Shown in pieces: positions 8,318 to 15,994 of a DNA stretch of 41,003 nucleotides (its first letter is position 1; every line of letters begins with the position of its first letter). The position numbers and the translations under genes are program-made. The DNA comes from CAZXCQ01 sp964639275. Lineage in GTDB: Bacteria; Desulfobacterota; DSM-4660; Desulfatiglandales; Desulfatiglandaceae. Below the pieces are notes generated by a model. That model was not told the origin of the DNA. It saw only the letters and a program-made list of their open reading frames with translations, and did no database searches. The DNA lies in NCBI GenBank assembly GCA_964639275.1, contig CAZXCQ010000010.1, positions 1 through 41,003 on the forward strand. Reading direction: 5' to 3'.

Positions 8318-8744
8318 TCAAGAAAAGATGATACAGCTGGTTTCAGAGCTCAGAAAGGCTTTCGGTCGTCTTCAAGTACTTGCTGAATTCACCGAGAAAG
8401 AATTCTTGCAGCATGCCGACAAAATAGGTAACGCCAAATACCAGTTTATTGTTGCGATAGAGTGCTGCATTGACATGTGTAATCACGTGATCTCAAGAAA
8501 CGGGTATAGAGTGCCGGAGGATTATGCTGACACCTTCAGGGTCATGGCGGAGGTAGGAGCACTGAACAGAAATTTCTCGGAAGATCTCGGGAATATGGCC
8601 AGGTTTCACAATCGTCTCGTTCATCTCTACTGGGAAGTAGATGATGTTAAAGTCTATGAGATTCTTCAGTCGCGCCTGGGTGATTTCAAAAGATTTTTGG
8701 ATGCAATGGCGTCTTTTCTCGGATGGCAAAACATGGTCCGGTAA
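8304..8744 (+). CDS. hepT: HepT-like HEPN toxin (pair 1), altered active site
   Basis: HEPN-fold protein of the HepT type (146 residues from ATG 8304), normally an RNase partner of MntA. The all-helical body is intact. At the active site the protein reads ARFHNRLVHLY (99-109): the position of the RX4HXY arginine is His102, while His107 and Tyr109 are kept. In the second pair here the same position is Arg. Loss of that Arg would be expected to weaken or change RNase activity; the Tyr that MntA modifies is still present. The start inside the antitoxin gene is preferred over upstream codons because homology to HepT begins here. Confidence 0.82.
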   Translation: MPQFNQEKMIQLVSELRKAFGRLQVLAEFTEKEFLQHADKIGNAKYQFIVAIECCIDMCNHVISRNGYRVPEDYADTFRVMAEVGALNRNFSEDLGNMARFHNRLVHLYWEVDDVKVYEILQSRLGDFKRFLDAMASFLGWQNMVR

Positions 8745-8784
8745 ACATGTTATTCAGGCCAGAAAAATCAATCCCATACGTCCT

Positions 8785-8856
8785 CAAAGGTCAGGCCTCC
8801 GGCCCGTAGGCTTTCTGATCGGAGATGCCTGCGCCCCGGAGGGGAAGCCGAGAATT
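8785..8856. repeat. GC-rich dispersed repeat (GGCCTCCGGCCC / GCCCCGGAGGGG)
   Basis: Inverse-complementary words around a short centre. Related words occur at 20208-20236 and inside the coding region at about 22355-22425. Confidence 0.5.
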
Positions 8857-8896
8857 CGAACCACCGGAGCATATCAAACATTTTAAGGATTAGAAT

Positions 8897-9331
8897 TTGA
8901 GCTTGACAACAAAATTGGCAAAAGGGGGGTCTTTTTCAAAGATTTCAAAACGAATTGTCATGGTTGAAAACCATCTCAGAACCAGAAAGGACATTGCCTT
9001 TGCATATCTTTTCGGTAGTCTCGCAGAAAATAGAGCAACACACTTGAGCGATGTGGACATCGCCGTATATCTGATAGAGGGAAAATTTTCTGATAAACGG
9101 CTTGAGATCTTAGGCAGTCTAATCGACATTCTCAAAACTGACAGCATCGATCTCGTTATTTTAAACACCGCCCCACCAGGTCTCCGGATGAAGATCATCC
9201 AGACAAGAAGAATTTTGGCAGACAACTTCCCATATATTCGGCACGCTTTTGAGTCTGCGACCATGCGAACTTATTTCGACTTTTCCAGAATGGAAAACAG
9301 CATTCTTGAAGAAAGGTATATGCATGGTTGA
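8897..9331 (+). CDS. mntA: MntA-like nucleotidyltransferase antitoxin (pair 2)
   Basis: Second minimal nucleotidyltransferase. The signature GSLAENRATHLSDVD has the standard GSx10DxD spacing, and SIDLVIL carries the third acidic residue. TTG at 8897 is preceded by AAGGA seven bases upstream and gives a 144-residue protein; a start at ATG 8960 would still keep the active site. It overlaps the partner by 8 nt. It is clearly diverged from pair 1, so the two pairs are not a recent duplication. Confidence 0.85.
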   Translation: MSLTTKLAKGGSFSKISKRIVMVENHLRTRKDIAFAYLFGSLAENRATHLSDVDIAVYLIEGKFSDKRLEILGSLIDILKTDSIDLVILNTAPPGLRMKIIQTRRILADNFPYIRHAFESATMRTYFDFSRMENSILEERYMHG

Positions 9332-9767
9332 CAGGAGCCTTGTTCTCAGGAAGCTCTCTGCCTTGGACGGGTATCTGAAGCAAATAGGCGAATATGCTAA
9401 CATATCATCAAACGAATATGCCAATGATTGGAAAGTTCAAAGGATTGTAGAGCGAACCCTGCAAATGATGATTGAAACATGTCTGGACGTGAGTGGTCAC
9501 ATCATTTCGGATGAAAGATTCAGGATTCCTGAAACGTATGCAGATGTGTTTCGCGTCCTGGTAGAGAACGACATTTTAGAAGAGGGGCAATTTGAGGGAC
9601 TCGAAAAAATGGCCAAATTTCGAAATATTATCGTGCACGACTACGAAAAGATTGATCCTGAGATTATGGTTGGAGTACTCCAAAAAAACCTAAGTGACTT
9701 TGAAAGCTTTAAGACAGCTATCGTCAACTATCTAAAAATAAAGTCAGAAACAAACATAAATCCATAA
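9324..9767 (+). CDS. hepT: HepT-like HEPN toxin (pair 2), intact motif
   Basis: HEPN RNase-type toxin of 147 residues from ATG 9324. The canonical RX4HXY motif is visible as RNIIVHDY (R100, H105, Y107). The helical body (MIETCLDVSGHIISDERFRIPETYADVFRVL) aligns with that of pair 1. In studied systems HepT acts on tRNA and MntA blocks it by AMPylation of the motif Tyr. Of the three pairs in the window this is the one with all hallmark residues and both frames intact, so it is the most likely to be functional. Confidence 0.87.
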   Translation: MVDRSLVLRKLSALDGYLKQIGEYANISSNEYANDWKVQRIVERTLQMMIETCLDVSGHIISDERFRIPETYADVFRVLVENDILEEGQFEGLEKMAKFRNIIVHDYEKIDPEIMVGVLQKNLSDFESFKTAIVNYLKIKSETNINP

Positions 9768-9769
9768 AA

Positions 9770-10055
9770 TCGTGCCTGTCGAAGCAAAGCGAACTTGTCC
9801 GCCGTATTTGTGGCGAACTTGTCCGCCGTCTTTATGGCGAACTTGTCCGCCGTCTTTATGGCGGAGATGCCGCTGTGCGGTGCCCCGCCTGTCGAAGATG
9901 CCGCCCGGCGGTGCCCTGTGAAACCGTTGTTGCTCTCGTTTCACCGGGGCCTGCCCCGTTAAACCGCGGGACCCTCTGGGTGTTTAACCGGGGTAGCTCC
10001 GGCAGATTTATCCGCCTCTGGAGGATGGTACTGGGGTAAATCCTGTCCAAAAAAC
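9770..10055. repeat. Palindromic dispersed repeat, copy 2, with 24-bp tandem repeat
   Basis: Contains three tandem copies of a 24-bp unit (9789-9812, 9813-9836, 9837-9860; core GCGAACTTGTCCGCCGT), then GCCCTGTGAAAC (9913-9924) / GTTTCACCGGGGC (9938-9950), then GCCCCGTTAAAC (9953-9964) / GTTTAACCGGGG (9982-9993), and the tail GGTACTGGGGTAAATCCTGTCC. The tail is shared with the copy ending near 6985. The subtilase coding homology begins directly after it. Confidence 0.75.
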
Positions 10056-10206
10056 TATTCATAGCTCCTTTTATGGGCCTTCCGCATACCACGAAGCTCG
10101 GTCGGTCGTTTACGCCAAAATAATCGCCCCAGAGGCGGTACTGAAGGATTTTAGGGATGGAGAATCAGAAACACGCGTCATTGTAAACCTCCGCAAGTCC
10201 TACGCC

Positions 10207-11691
10207 TTGAGACAAGCTGAGAGTATTAAGAATAGGACGGTCAGACAGGAGTTGGAAAAGAACATTAATAGGGCTCAGGACAGCGTTATCAACACCCTGG
10301 ACCCCAGCCAGGTCCGCTTAACCAACAGGTTCAAATATATTTTCGGTTTTTCAGCAGAAGTGACTTTGGAGGGTCTTCAAGACTTGATAGACAACCCAGG
10401 TGTCCTATCCATTGAGAAAGATGAGATCCTTCACGCTTACCTGGCCCAGGGCATTCCTTTGATGAACGCGACAGCTGCCAGAAGCAGTTACAACGGCTCA
10501 GGGGTCTCTGTTGCCATTTGCGACACTGGAATCGATTACACCCACTCCAAACTGGGGGGAGGTGGATTTCCCAACAGCAAGGTGATCGGTGGCTATGACA
10601 CCGGGCAAAACGATGCAGATCCCATGGATGCAAACGGACACGGAACCGCCTGCGCGGGCATTGCAGCCGGGAATATCGGCACCACCGGCGACTATATCGG
10701 AGGGGTGGCCTACAATGCCAGGCTTTACGCCCTCAAAATAACTTACACAACCGGCGGGGACAGTGCCTACACATCCGACATGATAGAGGCGTGGGAGTGG
10801 TGTATAACCCACCAGAACGATGATTCGAGCAATCCGATCATGGTCATCAGTACGAGCTTTGGGGGAGGAAGATACTATACCACATGTGATAGCGCGTCAA
10901 GCGCCATGACCACGGCCGCGGCCAATGCGGTAGCCGCCGGGATGACGCTTTTTGTCTCTTCCGGAAACGACGGCTATTGTGACTCGGTGGGATGGCCGGC
11001 CTGTATCTCCCACGTCATCTCTGTGGGTGCCGTTTATGATGCCGCCTTTGGGATATATTATCCTTGTATTTCTTCAAGTTCATGCGCCACAAAATATTAT
11101 ACTGCCTGGGGATGCAGCACCAGGTACTATGCCATAGATAGTACCTCAGCTGACATGGTTACATCTTACTCCAACACCTACTCCCTTCTGAATCTCCTGG
11201 CCCCGTCAAACCAGGCCTACACCACCGACATTTCGGGTTCAGGCGGCTACTCCTCGGGCGACTATTACTCGGGTTTTGGGGGCACCTCAGCGGCCTGCCC
11301 CTATGCGGCCGGGGCGGCGGCCTGTCTTCAGAGCGCAAACAAGACACTGAGCGGCTCTTTTCTGACACCGGCACAAGTCAAATCAAAACTTGTTGACACG
11401 GGTGATTCGATCACGGATGGAAAGGTGAGCATTACCAAACCAAGGGTAAACCTGGGCGCTGCCGTGGCCACACTTTCGTCATGCCCCAGCTGTTCCGGCG
11501 GTGCAGTCGTCCTTCAAAACGTGACATTTGCCTCGGGCACCACATGCGAATGCGTCGGCACGACATCCATCACAGCGGGCACCGGCGTGACGGTCCAGAG
11601 CGGTGCCACTGTCACCTTTACCCCACCGAGAGTAACCCTGCAGCCAGGATTTCATGTTGAAAGCGGGGGAACCTTCAATGTAAACCAGTGA
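10207..11691 (+). CDS. Subtilisin-like (S8) serine protease, 5' end lost
   Basis: A subtilase with triad D106 (AICDTGID), H145 (NGHGTACAG) and S361 (GFGGTSAACP), plus oxyanion N254 (SSGNDG), counting from TTG 10207. Coding homology clearly begins earlier: the same frame is open from 10066 and reads a pro-domain like inhibitor I9 (AKIIAPEAVLKDF, then ETRVIVNLRK), but no ATG, GTG or TTG and no signal peptide is found there, because the sequence upstream is a dispersed repeat. So the export signal and start seem to have been lost, and the gene may be a pseudogene. The last 60 residues (VTLQPGFHVESGGTFNV) form a beta module also found in the next gene. Confidence 0.8.
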   Translation: MRQAESIKNRTVRQELEKNINRAQDSVINTLDPSQVRLTNRFKYIFGFSAEVTLEGLQDLIDNPGVLSIEKDEILHAYLAQGIPLMNATAARSSYNGSGVSVAICDTGIDYTHSKLGGGGFPNSKVIGGYDTGQNDADPMDANGHGTACAGIAAGNIGTTGDYIGGVAYNARLYALKITYTTGGDSAYTSDMIEAWEWCITHQNDDSSNPIMVISTSFGGGRYYTTCDSASSAMTTAAANAVAAGMTLFVSSGNDGYCDSVGWPACISHVISVGAVYDAAFGIYYPCISSSSCATKYYTAWGCSTRYYAIDSTSADMVTSYSNTYSLLNLLAPSNQAYTTDISGSGGYSSGDYYSGFGGTSAACPYAAGAAACLQSANKTLSGSFLTPAQVKSKLVDTGDSITDGKVSITKPRVNLGAAVATLSSCPSCSGGAVVLQNVTFASGTTCECVGTTSITAGTGVTVQSGATVTFTPPRVTLQPGFHVESGGTFNVNQ

Positions 11692-11782
11692 CCTGAGGTT
11701 TGTTGACTGGATCAACAGGATGTTACGACCTCAAAAAAAGAATCCAAGGAATCCTGGTAACTGTTCACGGGTTCAAAGGTTT

Positions 11783-11817
11783 CCCGATTTACCTCCCTCG
11801 CAAAGAGGTAAATCGGG
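11783..11817. repeat. Perfect 13-bp hairpin between protease and esterase
   Basis: Arms CCCGATTTACCTC (11783-11795) and GAGGTAAATCGGG (11805-11817) with a 9-nt loop. No T-run follows, so it is not a standard terminator. It interrupts a CACGGGTTCAAGGTT-type repeat that also occurs near position 165-195. Confidence 0.6.
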
Positions 11818-11978
11818 ATTCAAGGTTGCATTTTTGTCCCCGGATTCCATTTTAGACGCGTATTCACGTGTGAAGTGCACGGATTCGTCATTTTCAAGGT
11901 GAAAACTGGCACCGCATTGGCAAGCATGTGGCACAGCCAGCATGTTTCGCGAGGACTTCGGGTCTTGAATTTTGTCCT

Positions 11979-12050
11979 TGTCCCTAACCCTGAACGTTGA
12001 ACCCGGAACCTGAGAACGCTTACGAATCCTGTTAATCCTGTCAAAGAAAG
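11979..12050. repeat. Dispersed repeat before the esterase gene
   Basis: TTGTCCCTAACCCTGAACG and GAACCTGAGAACGCTTACG match, with few differences, the segment 345-390. It is followed by AATCCTGTTAATCCTGTC (12025-12042), the same motif that flanks the GxxExxY gene. It forms the leader of the esterase gene. Confidence 0.6.
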
Positions 12051-12060
12051 AAGGTAAACT

Positions 12061-13164
12061 ATGTCCACCGCGCCGAGAAATATCCGATGCATGGTGGCAC
12101 TGTTTTGGGTGGCCTTGACATTCGTCATTCCCGTTCGCGGCCCTTGCGGCGATGTGCAGGATGATCTTTCGATAACGAACAAGCAAATATCCTCAGACAC
12201 CACATACACCGCCAACCAGTCGATCACAGCGGGCCCGGCAGTAGAGGTAAAGCAAAATGCCAATGTCCATCTACATGTCATCAATAATGACGGCGCTATC
12301 ACCCTCAAACCCAACTTTTCCGTGGCCGCAGGGAGTACCTTTCGGGCCTACATCGCAAAGGTACCGTCTGACCTTCCCCAGGCCACAGGGACATGTCCCG
12401 ATTTCATAGAAGGGGTCATAACCGTTTCACCCGCCGGGAACTCACAACCCCGCAATGTAAAAATCTGGGTCTCTGATGCCGCAAACACGCTGGACGGTCC
12501 GCTTGTCTTTTACTGGCATGGCACCGGGGGCTCACCGGATGAGGCCCTCACGGGGCTTGGGACTGATATGATAGAGGCCATCAAGGCAGAGGGCGGCATG
12601 GTTGCAGCCCCCTATCACGACCCGGCGGCCGGCACATACCCCTGGTTTTTGACGATATACCCCTTAGGAAGCGGCCGGCAAGACGACCTGCTGGTTGCAG
12701 ACGAGATACTCGCCTGTGCAATTGAGAAGATAGGAATCGATACCGGCCGTATCCACAGCATCGGGATGAGCGCCGGGGGCCTTCAAACCTCACAGTTTAG
12801 CTTCAGACGCTCAAATTACATCGCCAGTGTGGTGACCTATTCTGGCGGGATCTGGGCCTGCGGCTCTCCGCTTCCCAACCAGGACCCTTCAAACAAATTT
12901 GCCGCAATGATTTTTCACGGGGGGGCCAATGACAAAGTCATCATAAGCTTTAAGACCGCCAGCGAATGTTACAAGAATTTATTGACCAACAACGGCAACT
13001 TTGCCTTTATTTGCGACCACGGCATGGGTCACACCATACCCACAGCCGCCAGAGACAGCGTCTGGCAGTTTTTTCAGGACCACCGCTATGGATTTGACCC
13101 CTCTACCTATGAAACCGGGTTGCCTTCTGATTTCCCCAGCTACTGTTCTCTTTCAGGGGGCTAA
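12061..13164 (+). CDS. Secreted alpha/beta-hydrolase, esterase or PHB depolymerase-like
   Basis: An exported serine hydrolase of 367 residues. A signal peptide covers about residues 1-30 (MVALFWVALTFVIPV). Residues about 40-100 form a beta module with ITLKPNFSVAAGSTFRAYI, resembling the C-terminal module of the protease upstream. The hydrolase domain shows HGTGG (153-157, oxyanion), the nucleophile elbow GMSAGG (S237), FHGGANDKVI (D291) and HGMGHTIP (H324). This order resembles PHB depolymerase and feruloyl-esterase-type enzymes; the substrate cannot be read from sequence. The ATG follows GAAGG and the leader repeat. Confidence 0.83.
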   Translation: MSTAPRNIRCMVALFWVALTFVIPVRGPCGDVQDDLSITNKQISSDTTYTANQSITAGPAVEVKQNANVHLHVINNDGAITLKPNFSVAAGSTFRAYIAKVPSDLPQATGTCPDFIEGVITVSPAGNSQPRNVKIWVSDAANTLDGPLVFYWHGTGGSPDEALTGLGTDMIEAIKAEGGMVAAPYHDPAAGTYPWFLTIYPLGSGRQDDLLVADEILACAIEKIGIDTGRIHSIGMSAGGLQTSQFSFRRSNYIASVVTYSGGIWACGSPLPNQDPSNKFAAMIFHGGANDKVIISFKTASECYKNLLTNNGNFAFICDHGMGHTIPTAARDSVWQFFQDHRYGFDPSTYETGLPSDFPSYCSLSGG

Positions 13165-13167
13165 ACC

Positions 13168-13240
13168 CCATCTTCACCCGTCATTTCCGCGACCCCCGGA
13201 CGCGATCCGGGATCCGGGGCAGGCGCGGGAGTCCAGAGCT
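13168..13240. repeat. CGTCATTTCCGCG-type dispersed repeat
   Basis: CCCGTCATTTCCGCGACCCC, then GGACGCGATCCGGGATCC with internal pairing, then GCGCGGGAGTCCAGAGC. Looks like the common CGTCATTCCCGCG / GCGGGAATCCAG intergenic palindrome. Confidence 0.55.
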
Positions 13241-13265
13241 ATACAAAGCGTCATCAATCACAACA

Positions 13266-13691
13266 TTGAATCTGAGACTATCGATCGCCGAAATTGCCGC
13301 CGGTTATGAAATCAGGGACCTCTACGTCTTCGGTAGCCGGGCCTCAGAGATCCTGGCGTGCCTCGATGGGAAGCCCATTTTGCAGCCGGGATCTGCATCG
13401 GATGCCGACTTCGGCGTGCTTCCTGTCAAATTGGATGAATGGAATCCTGCCAGGCGGGTGAGGCTCTGCATTGAACTGGAGGACCTTTTTCAGGTTAACC
13501 GGGTAGACCTTGTATTGCTGCCGGAAGCCGATCCCTACCTGGCGCTGGACGTTATACGGGGGGAGTTGCTCTATACCAGGAACCCTGACCACCAGGCAAA
13601 ATACGAACTCTTCGTGCTTCGAAGGGCTGGAGATCTGATCGCTTTTAAGAAAGAAAGGAACCGCATGATTTTGGAAGAGGGCGCCCGATGA
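13266..13691 (+). CDS. mntA: MntA-like nucleotidyltransferase antitoxin (pair 3)
   Basis: A third minimal nucleotidyltransferase, of a different subtype. The signature is FGSRASE, a 15-residue loop, then SASDADFGVLP; the acidic third strand is RVDLVLLP. The longer loop between GS and DxD fits the subtype whose HEPN partner carries AAAESYLRR and AKGF segments, as the next gene does. The only start nearby in frame is TTG 13266; homology starts almost at once (IAEIAAGYEIRDLYVFGSR), so little can be missing. It overlaps the partner's original start (ATGA at 13688). Confidence 0.78.
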   Translation: MNLRLSIAEIAAGYEIRDLYVFGSRASEILACLDGKPILQPGSASDADFGVLPVKLDEWNPARRVRLCIELEDLFQVNRVDLVLLPEADPYLALDVIRGELLYTRNPDHQAKYELFVLRRAGDLIAFKKERNRMILEEGAR

Positions 13692-14142
13692 CCCCGACGA
13701 AAATTCGCTCCACTGTCGTGAACGCTTATCGTGGGTCCGGGAAATGATCAGTTCTATTAAAAAGCTGCCGTTAGACAGCTATGACGAATTCATTGGCGAC
13801 CCGAGAAACGTCGCCGCAGCAGAGTCATATTTGCGAAGGGGCATAGAGGCCCTGGTTGACTTGGGGCGGCATATCCTTGCCAAAGGCTTTGCCATTGCCG
13901 TAATCGAATACAAGGAAATTGGCCAAAGGCTCTCAGAAGAACAGGTCCTGACCGGCGACCAGGGAATTCTCTTGCGGCAAATAGCGGGCTACAGAAATCG
14001 AATGGTCCATTTTTACCACGAGATAACACATAGGGAGCTTTACCATCTGTGCACCCAGAATCTAAAAGATATAGAAACCATTCTGGAAGCCTTGGTTGAG
14101 TGGCTGCGCAATAGCCCTGACAAACTGGATCGAGAAATTTGA
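13688..14142 (+). pseudogene. hepT: HepT-like HEPN toxin (pair 3), frameshifted near its start
   Basis: HEPN toxin with an intact motif RNRMVHFY (R84, H89, Y91 counted from ATG 13744) and the family segment DPRNVAAAESYLRRGIEAL. The natural start should be ATG 13688, overlapping the MntA stop, but that frame ends after 19 codons at 13745. The other frame reads RERLSWVREMISSIKKLP just before 13744, which looks like the missing part, and it has no start codon. One base lost near 13719-13721 (GTGAAC for GTGGAAC) would join the two. So either the toxin is inactivated, or translation restarts at ATG 13744 and gives a protein about 20 residues short. Confidence 0.72.
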
Positions 14143-14247
14143 CTCTCCAAGAGCAGGGGAACCCTATGCCCGGGGGTAGAAAAGGGTATACTGAGTCTCC
14201 TTGGAGCACTGGATCGCGGTGGTAGTTGGGTATGTTGGGAGGTAGAC

Positions 14248-14472
14248 ATGAAATTTAGAGCGGTTATTAAGAAATCAGGTGACTGGTGGATTGGCTGGTT
14301 GGTTGATTTTCCAGGCGTAAATGCGCAGGAAAGGACCCAAAAGGAACTGGTTGACTCATTAAGGATTGGGGCTGAAGGCATGCTTTCGATGGAGGTACCT
14401 TTTGTGCCTGAGGCGCAAATGACGACCGTAATAGTCAAAGGCCCGGCATGGGCGGAAAGCCAAGCTACCTGA
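14248..14472 (+). CDS. hicB: HicB-family antitoxin-like protein, solitary
   Basis: A 74-residue protein of the HicB fold: strands KFRAVIKKSGDWWIGWLVDFPGV, then QERTQKELVDSLRIGAEGML. It lacks the extra C-terminal DNA-binding domain of larger HicB proteins. GGGAGG a few bases before ATG supports the start. No intact HicA toxin is next to it; a second, broken HicB follows at 14576. It may be an orphan antitoxin. Confidence 0.75.
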   Translation: MKFRAVIKKSGDWWIGWLVDFPGVNAQERTQKELVDSLRIGAEGMLSMEVPFVPEAQMTTVIVKGPAWAESQAT

Positions 14473-14575
14473 ACCCGCTGTCCATTTTCCAGTGGTAATC
14501 TACGCTGTTGTCATGCCTGACATGAGGAGTCAGCCAATCCTCTTCCTCCCCCTAACCATACTGTAGGAGGCCACA

Positions 14576-14821
14576 ATGATCATTGAGTACTGTCAAAAGG
14601 AAATAGAAAGGGCCGAGTATAAGAAACTGTCTGATGGATCGTGGTTTGCTGAGATTCCGGGATTTCAAGGTGTCTAGGCAAACGGCGATAGTGTGGAGCA
14701 ATGTCGCAATGAGTTAGTGACGGTACTAGAGGAATGGCTTCTTTTGAAGGTGAGAGACGGCGACTCGGTCCCCGATGTCGCAGGAATGAAGGTCAAAATC
14801 CGAGAAGTCGCTGTAGCGTAA
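14576..14821 (+). pseudogene. hicB: HicB-family antitoxin with internal stop
   Basis: ATG 14576 follows TAGGAGG. The frame reads MIIEYCQKEIERAEYKK, GSWFAEIPGFQGV, then TAG at 14675-14677, then ANGDSVEQCRNELVTVLEEW to a TAA at 14819. HicB relatives have Trp at the stop position (GVWA), so a single TGG to TAG change explains it. 81 codons in all. The HicA remnant follows seven bases later. Confidence 0.8.
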
Positions 14822-14827
14822 GAACTA

Positions 14828-15029
14828 GTGCCGATTTCCCGTAGAGATTTGGTCAGAAAGCTCAAGAGGCTCGAATTCAAAGGTCCTTATTCGGGTGGCC
14901 GACATCAATATTCCAAATCCTCATAAATCGCAAGATATCAGCGATTTCTTACTCAATGAGATACTTCTGCAGGCAGGAATATCGAGAGCTGAAGGAATCC
15001 CAGTCAAAGACCAACGAGCAACTCAATAG
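14828..15029 (+). pseudogene. hicA: HicA-type toxin remnant
   Basis: From GTG 14828 the frame reads PISRRDLVRKLKRLEF, then KGPYSGGRHQY, the HicA N-terminal part with its catalytic His, and stops at 14924. The C-terminal part, INIPNPHKSQDIS and FLLNEILLQAGISRAE, is in the +1 frame from 14904. The middle segment of HicA between GGRHQ and IPNPH is missing, so a small deletion with frame change has destroyed the gene. It forms a dead HicBA module with the preceding antitoxin. Confidence 0.75.
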
Positions 15030-15128
15030 GACCGATGACCAGCTCAGCAAGACGATTAAGAAGCTGGATGATATTGGCCGTTAGCTTGGGGATCTGGGCC
15101 TTGTGCAAGGGGAGGTAGCGGAGGATTT
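14958..15128 (+). pseudogene. Fragment of a coiled-coil DUF3782-like protein
   Basis: From ATG 14958 the frame reads EYRELKESQSKTNEQLNR, TDDQLSKTIKKLDDIGR, then TAG (15081-15083), then LGDLGLVQGEVAEDL before similarity fades near 15128. This heptad-rich pattern ending in LG-LG-GE-xE is typical of DUF3782-type nuclease-related proteins; the family call is tentative. The TAG is one change from CAG. Its beginning overlaps the HicA remnant in another frame, which marks a fusion point between two broken genes. The rest, 15129-15379, shows no gene. Confidence 0.5.
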
Positions 15129-15379
15129 ACCCTGTTATCCGTTTCAGCGCATCTTTTCGCTTTCATGATAAGCACTGGATTGACAGCTGAATCGGGTATA
15201 GTGAGCAGGAATTCAGGTATGACAGGGGCTGTTTTATCGGAATTTGAGGAGTCTGTTCAGGAAGAGGGAAGTGAGATCTGACAAAGTGCGTCGAAACGTG
15301 AGCAAGAAGGGTGCCGGGGAGTACGCAACGCTCCCTGTTCCCTAATTTCTAATTTCTGTGGGGTGTGGAGGAAAAACTC

Positions 15380-15652
15380 ATGGCACAGACTGTACTCAAG
15401 ATAGAATTACCGGATTCCGCTTTCCGGTCGCTTAAAATATCAAGAGATCAATGGCCGGAATTCTTGCGCCGCGCCTTGGCGGTTGCACTTTATAGGGAAG
15501 GCAAGATCTCTTTGGGCAGAGCAAAAGAACTTGCCAGACTCGAGAATAAATGGGAGATGATCCAACTTCTGAACGAAAGAGGTGTGTCCCAGAATTATAG
15601 CGCTCAAGATGCCACGAAAGATCTGGAGACTTTGAATAAGATATTGCCGTGA
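15380..15652 (+). CDS. UPF0175-family antitoxin-like protein
   Basis: A 90-residue protein from ATG 15380, with GGAGG eight bases upstream. The pattern LKIELPDSAFRSLKISRDQW, LRRALAVALYREGKISLGRA and KELARLENKWEMIQLLNERG is the UPF0175 fold, usually the antitoxin partner of a DUF3368 PIN nuclease. Its stop overlaps a GTG that begins exactly such a PIN gene, but only the first codons of that gene survive. It is therefore probably an orphan antitoxin. Confidence 0.8.
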   Translation: MAQTVLKIELPDSAFRSLKISRDQWPEFLRRALAVALYREGKISLGRAKELARLENKWEMIQLLNERGVSQNYSAQDATKDLETLNKILP

Positions 15653-15750
15653 ATTTACGAGTTGTATCCAATTCAACCCCTCTCATTTATAAGAGAGAAA
15701 AGGCTGAACATGACTCTGAAAGAACTATACCCAGGAATCCTTTGATATAG
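15649..15750 (+). pseudogene. 5' stub of a DUF3368-type PIN toxin
   Basis: GTG 15649 overlaps the stop of the UPF0175 gene. The frame starts RVVSNSTPLI, the first strand of PIN domains with the catalytic Asp position replaced by Asn (as in VSNTTPLI variants), then runs into unrelated sequence and stops at 15748. A full PIN toxin needs about 150 more codons. The spacer 15751-15994 shows no gene. Confidence 0.6.
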
Positions 15751-15994
15751 TCAACCATACCGATCGAACAGACCAGACGAACGTTCTCAACGATCCCAAC
15801 GCTCCTACCGGGACCCATTAGAGAGGCCCGCCGAATAACAGAGACAAACATCAGATGAAGACTTGGACTTATGGGATATACAGCCTGTACAGGACCTTCA
15901 TCTATTCATCTGCAGGACGACAAGAAATTCCGGGACGAGGAGCAAGAGCTGATGAAGGATCAACACGATCTCGTATCCGAAAGGAGCCTATAGG

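Noticed and set aside
9789..9860. CRISPR array
   Set aside because: The 24-bp units are directly tandem without spacers, only three copies, and no cas genes are present.
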